Shown piece by piece: positions 61,252 through 64,000 of a stretch of DNA of 64,000 nucleotides. Source of the DNA: Streptomyces sp. TLI_235. Its GTDB lineage: Bacteria > Actinomycetota > Actinomycetes > Streptomycetales > Streptomycetaceae. Both the position numbers and the translations under genes were made by a program. The DNA lies in the NCBI GenBank assembly GCA_002300355.1, contig NSGV01000001.1, positions 4,588,001-4,652,000 of the forward strand, given 5' to 3'. Numbering within the stretch: position 1 is the stretch's first letter; each line of letters begins with the position of its first letter. Under the pieces are notes generated by a model. It was not told where the DNA came from and ran no database searches. It was given only the letters and a program-made list of their open reading frames with translations.

Positions 61252-63633
61252 ATGAGCGCAGAGGTCACCCTGCTCGGCATCCGCCACCACGGGCCCGGCT
61301 CCGCCCGGGCGGTGGCCGCCGCCCTGGAGCAGCTGAAGCCCGACGCGGTGCTGATCGAGGGCCCGCCGGAGGCCGACGCGATCGCCGCCCTCGCCGCCGA
61401 CGAGGAGATGCGGCCGCCGGTCGCCCTGCTCGCCCACGCCGTCGACGACCCCGCCCGGGCCGCCTTCTGGCCGTTCGCCGTGTTCTCGCCCGAATGGGTC
61501 GCCCTGCGGTACGCGGCCGACCACGACGTGCCGGTCCGCTTCGTCGACCTGCCCGCCGCGCACACCTTCGCGCTCACCCAGACCCCGCCGGGCGTGCCGG
61601 GGGGCACGTCCGACGGGGCGGCGGAGGCGGAGGACGGCATCGGCGACCCGATCGCCGCCCTCGCCGAGGCCGCAGGCCACGACGACCCCGAGCGCTGGTG
61701 GGAGGACGTCGTCGAGCACCGCGCCCCCGACGGCGACGCCCTCGCCCCCTTCGCCGCGGTCGCCGAGGCCATGACCGCACTGCGCGAGACGGCGCTGCGC
61801 GAGACGGCACTGGGCGAGACCGTCCCGGCCGGGCCGCGCGCCCGCCGGGACGACCTCCGCGAGGCGTACATGCGGCAGCAGATCCGCGCCGCCCGCCGGG
61901 CCGGCCACGAGCGGATCGCCGTGGTCTGCGGCGCCTGGCACGTCCCCGCGCTGCGGACCATGCCCACCGTCGCCCACGACCGCGCCCTGCTCACCGGCCT
62001 GCCCAAGGTGAAGACCGAGATCACCTGGGTGCCGTGGACGCACCGCCGGCTCGCCCAGCACACCGGCTACGGTGCCGGCATCGACTCGCCCGGCTGGTAC
62101 CACCACCTGTTCACCAGCCCCGACCGGCCGGTCACCCGCTGGCTGACCGGCATCGCCGACCTGCTGCGCGCCGAGGACCACCCGGTCTCCTCCGCGCACG
62201 TCATCGAGGCCGTCCGGCTCGCCGAGACGCTCGCCGTGCTGCGCGGCCGCCCGCTCGCCGGCCTCGGCGAGACCCTCGACGCCGTCCGCTCCGTGATGTG
62301 CGACGGCTCCGACACCACCCTCGCCCTCGTCCACGACCGGCTGGTGGTCGGCGACGCCCTCGGCGAGGTGCCCGACGGCGCCCCCGCCGTCCCGCTCCAG
62401 CGCGACCTCGCCCGGCTCCAGCGCAGCCTGCGCCTCAAGCCCGAGGCCGGCGAGCGCGACCTCGTCCTCGACCTGCGCAAGGACCTCGACGCCGACCGCT
62501 CCCGGCTGCTGCACCGGCTCCGGCTGCTCGGCATCGACTGGGGCGTTCCGGCCCGCTCCGCCGTCAACTCCACCGGCACCTTCCGGGAGACCTGGCGGCT
62601 GCGCTGGGAGCCCGAGTACGCCGTCCGCGTCGTCGAGGCCGCGCACTGGGGCACCACCGTCGAGGACGCCGCCTGCGGCAGGGCCGCCCGGCAGGCCGCC
62701 GACGCCGCCGACCTCGCCGACCTCACCCGCCTCGTCGAGCAGTGCCTGCTCGCCGGCCTCACCGGCGCGCTGCCCGCCGTCATGCGGGTGCTCGCCGACC
62801 GGGCCGCCCTGGACACCGACGTCGCGCACCTCGCCGCGGCACTCCCCGCCCTCGTCCGGGCACTGCGCTACGGCGACGTCCGCGGCACCGACGCCGGCGC
62901 CCTCGACGGCGTCGCCCGCGGCCTCGCCGAGCGGATCGGCGTCGGCCTGCCGCCCGCCTGCACCGGCCTCGACGCCGACGGCGCCGCGGCGATGCGCGCC
63001 CACCTCGACGCCGTCCACACCGCCGTCGGCCTGCTGCGGCCCGCCCCCACCGACGGCCCCCGGGACAACCCCGCCGAGCGGTGGGCCGCCGCCCTCCGCT
63101 CGCTGGCCGCCCGCGAGCCCTCCGGCGGCCCCGCCACCGGCGTCCCCGGGTTGCTCCGCGGCCGCGCCGTCCGCCTGCTCCTCGACGACGACCGGCTCGA
63201 CTCCGACGAGGCCGGCCGCCGGATGGGCCTGGTGCTCTCCCGGGCCGGCGCCCCCGCCGACGCGGCCGGCTGGATCGAGGGCTTCCTGGCCGGCGGCGGC
63301 GCCCTGCTGCTGCACGACGCCGCCCTGCTCGGCCTGCTCGACGACTGGCTCACCGGCGTCCCCGGCGACACGCTGATCGACCTGCTGCCGGTGCTGCGCC
63401 GCACCTTCTCCGGCCTGGAGGCGGGCGTCCGCCGCACCATCGGCGAACGCGCCGCCGCCGGCCCGCTCGGAGCCGGCCCTGGCGCCTCGGCAGCCACCCC
63501 GCCGGAGGAACTCGACGACCTCCGCGCGGACGCGGCCCTGCCCGTCCTCGCCCTCCTCCTCGGCCTCCCGGCCCCCACCGCCCCCACCCTGCTGCCCCGC
63601 ATCCCGCGCCAGCCCGCCGGCCGCGACACCTGA
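61252..63633 (+). CDS. DUF5682 family protein
   Basis: 793 residues, cytoplasmic. The N-terminus LLGIRHHGPGSARAVAAALE and VLIEGPPEAD (Glu36) and, at 226-233, CGAWHVPA (His230) recall the paired Glu and GX2H motifs of the TraB/TIKI/erythromycin-esterase group; that link is my inference. A three-fold ALRET/ALGET repeat (61778-61822) follows an acidic insert. The C-terminal half is helical. It lies 59 bases after the MoxR gene and matches YehM by context. Confidence 0.82.
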   Translation: MSAEVTLLGIRHHGPGSARAVAAALEQLKPDAVLIEGPPEADAIAALAADEEMRPPVALLAHAVDDPARAAFWPFAVFSPEWVALRYAADHDVPVRFVDLPAAHTFALTQTPPGVPGGTSDGAAEAEDGIGDPIAALAEAAGHDDPERWWEDVVEHRAPDGDALAPFAAVAEAMTALRETALRETALGETVPAGPRARRDDLREAYMRQQIRAARRAGHERIAVVCGAWHVPALRTMPTVAHDRALLTGLPKVKTEITWVPWTHRRLAQHTGYGAGIDSPGWYHHLFTSPDRPVTRWLTGIADLLRAEDHPVSSAHVIEAVRLAETLAVLRGRPLAGLGETLDAVRSVMCDGSDTTLALVHDRLVVGDALGEVPDGAPAVPLQRDLARLQRSLRLKPEAGERDLVLDLRKDLDADRSRLLHRLRLLGIDWGVPARSAVNSTGTFRETWRLRWEPEYAVRVVEAAHWGTTVEDAACGRAARQAADAADLADLTRLVEQCLLAGLTGALPAVMRVLADRAALDTDVAHLAAALPALVRALRYGDVRGTDAGALDGVARGLAERIGVGLPPACTGLDADGAAAMRAHLDAVHTAVGLLRPAPTDGPRDNPAERWAAALRSLAAREPSGGPATGVPGLLRGRAVRLLLDDDRLDSDEAGRRMGLVLSRAGAPADAAGWIEGFLAGGGALLLHDAALLGLLDDWLTGVPGDTLIDLLPVLRRTFSGLEAGVRRTIGERAAAGPLGAGPGASAATPPEELDDLRADAALPVLALLLGLPAPTAPTLLPRIPRQPAGRDT

Positions 63634-63720
63634 GCCCCGCACGGCCCGGCTCCGGCCGCCCCGATGTCAGCCCCGGCTGCTTCGATGACTGCTGAGGCGG
63701 CGTCACCGCACCGGCCCGAC

Positions 63721-63748
63721 CCAGTCCGCCGCACCCAGTCCGCCGCAC
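63721..63748 (+). repeat. Tandem 14-bp repeat upstream of the last gene
   Basis: CCAGTCCGCCGCAC occurs twice head to tail, 20 bases before the start codon of the partial gene. Confidence 0.85.
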
Positions 63749-63768
63749 CCCGTACCCGAGGAGCACCC

Positions 63769-64000
63769 ATGACCGCGACCCGCGCTCCGCTGGACCCCGC
63801 CGCCGAGCGGCTGCGCCGCTGGCGGCTGGTGCTCGGCGGCGAGGCCGACGGCACCGGCCACCGCCCGACGGGTCGGGACGCGGCGATGGACGGCGCGCTC
63901 GCCGCGCTCTACCGGGGCGCGGACGCCGAGGGCGGCCGCGGGGCCGCCCGCAGTGCGGGCCTCGGCGGTTCGGCGCCGCAGGTCGCCCGCTGGCTCGGCG
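63769..64000 (+). CDS. Probable VWA-domain protein, 5' part
   Basis: 77 codons are visible, starting MTATRAPLDPAAERLRRWRLVLGG after CCCGAGGAG, and running off the window. The visible N-terminus (DGALAALYRG, GLGGSAPQVARWLG) is the helical lead-in typical of the VWA partner of this MoxR cluster (YehP-like). The metal-ion-dependent adhesion site itself would be outside the window, so the call rests on context and N-terminal flavour. Confidence 0.7.
   Translation, partial: MTATRAPLDPAAERLRRWRLVLGGEADGTGHRPTGRDAAMDGALAALYRGADAEGGRGAARSAGLGGSAPQVARWLG

Overview
The window is chromosomal DNA of a filamentous actinomycete in Streptomycetaceae (Streptomyces or Kitasatospora). The evidence is the very high GC with strong G/C at third codon positions, frequent GTG and TTG starts, and the developmental genes whiD and bldM next to an ECF sigma gene of the ShbA type. 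Gene order (truA, rplM-rpsI, glmM, glmS, acpS, nnr, alr, tsaE/B, rimI, tsaD, groES-groEL1, whiD, bldM, shbA, guaB, guaB3, choD-like, guaA, pcrA) is the conserved core layout of these genomes. I saw no insertion sequence, prophage, CRISPR array, tRNA or rRNA.

Layout. 0-4.6 kb: end of truA, a membrane-anchored hypothetical, an ABC-F ATPase and the L13/S9 operon. 4.6-15 kb: amino-sugar and cofactor genes (glmM, coaA, glmS), acpS, nnr, alr, a membrane-anchored hydrolase and tsaE. 15-21 kb: a tiny gene behind an iron-box-like site, a secreted L,D-transpeptidase-like protein lacking the expected cysteine, the t6A genes tsaB and tsaD with rimI, a lipoprotein NodB deacetylase and a methyltransferase. 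21-27 kb: groES-groEL1 under two CIRCE operators, a LysR regulator, then the whiD/bldM/shbA developmental block with a near-consensus sigma-BldN promoter ahead of bldM. 27-42 kb: guaB, guaB3, two transmembrane Ser/Thr kinases flanking a pseudokinase, a frameshifted PH-SHOCT gene, an aldehyde dehydrogenase, a ChoD-like flavoprotein and guaA after a palindrome-rich gap of almost 1 kb.

42-56 kb: a DoxX-Rieske fusion, a LiaF-like PspC protein divergent from a PspC-histidine kinase/LuxR regulator pair (an envelope-stress cassette), an O-acyltransferase with two polytopic glycosyltransferase-like proteins, pcrA, a secreted M23 peptidase and a lipase-like hydrolase. 56-64 kb: icmB and then the least understood part, a divergent cluster of DUF5691, SWIM zinc finger, MoxR AAA+ ATPase, DUF5682 and the start of a further gene, probably a VWA protein, cut by the window edge. 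It resembles the enterobacterial yehLMPQ set and has no established function; it is my candidate for a little-described system.

Working together: glmS and glmM feed UDP-GlcNAc for peptidoglycan, alr supplies D-Ala, and the M23 and transpeptidase-like proteins act on the wall. tsaB, tsaD and tsaE make t6A. guaB and guaA make GMP. whiD, bldM and shbA link sporulation control to principal sigma factor supply. Function calls rest on motifs read by eye; promoters, operators and hairpins are sequence matches only.
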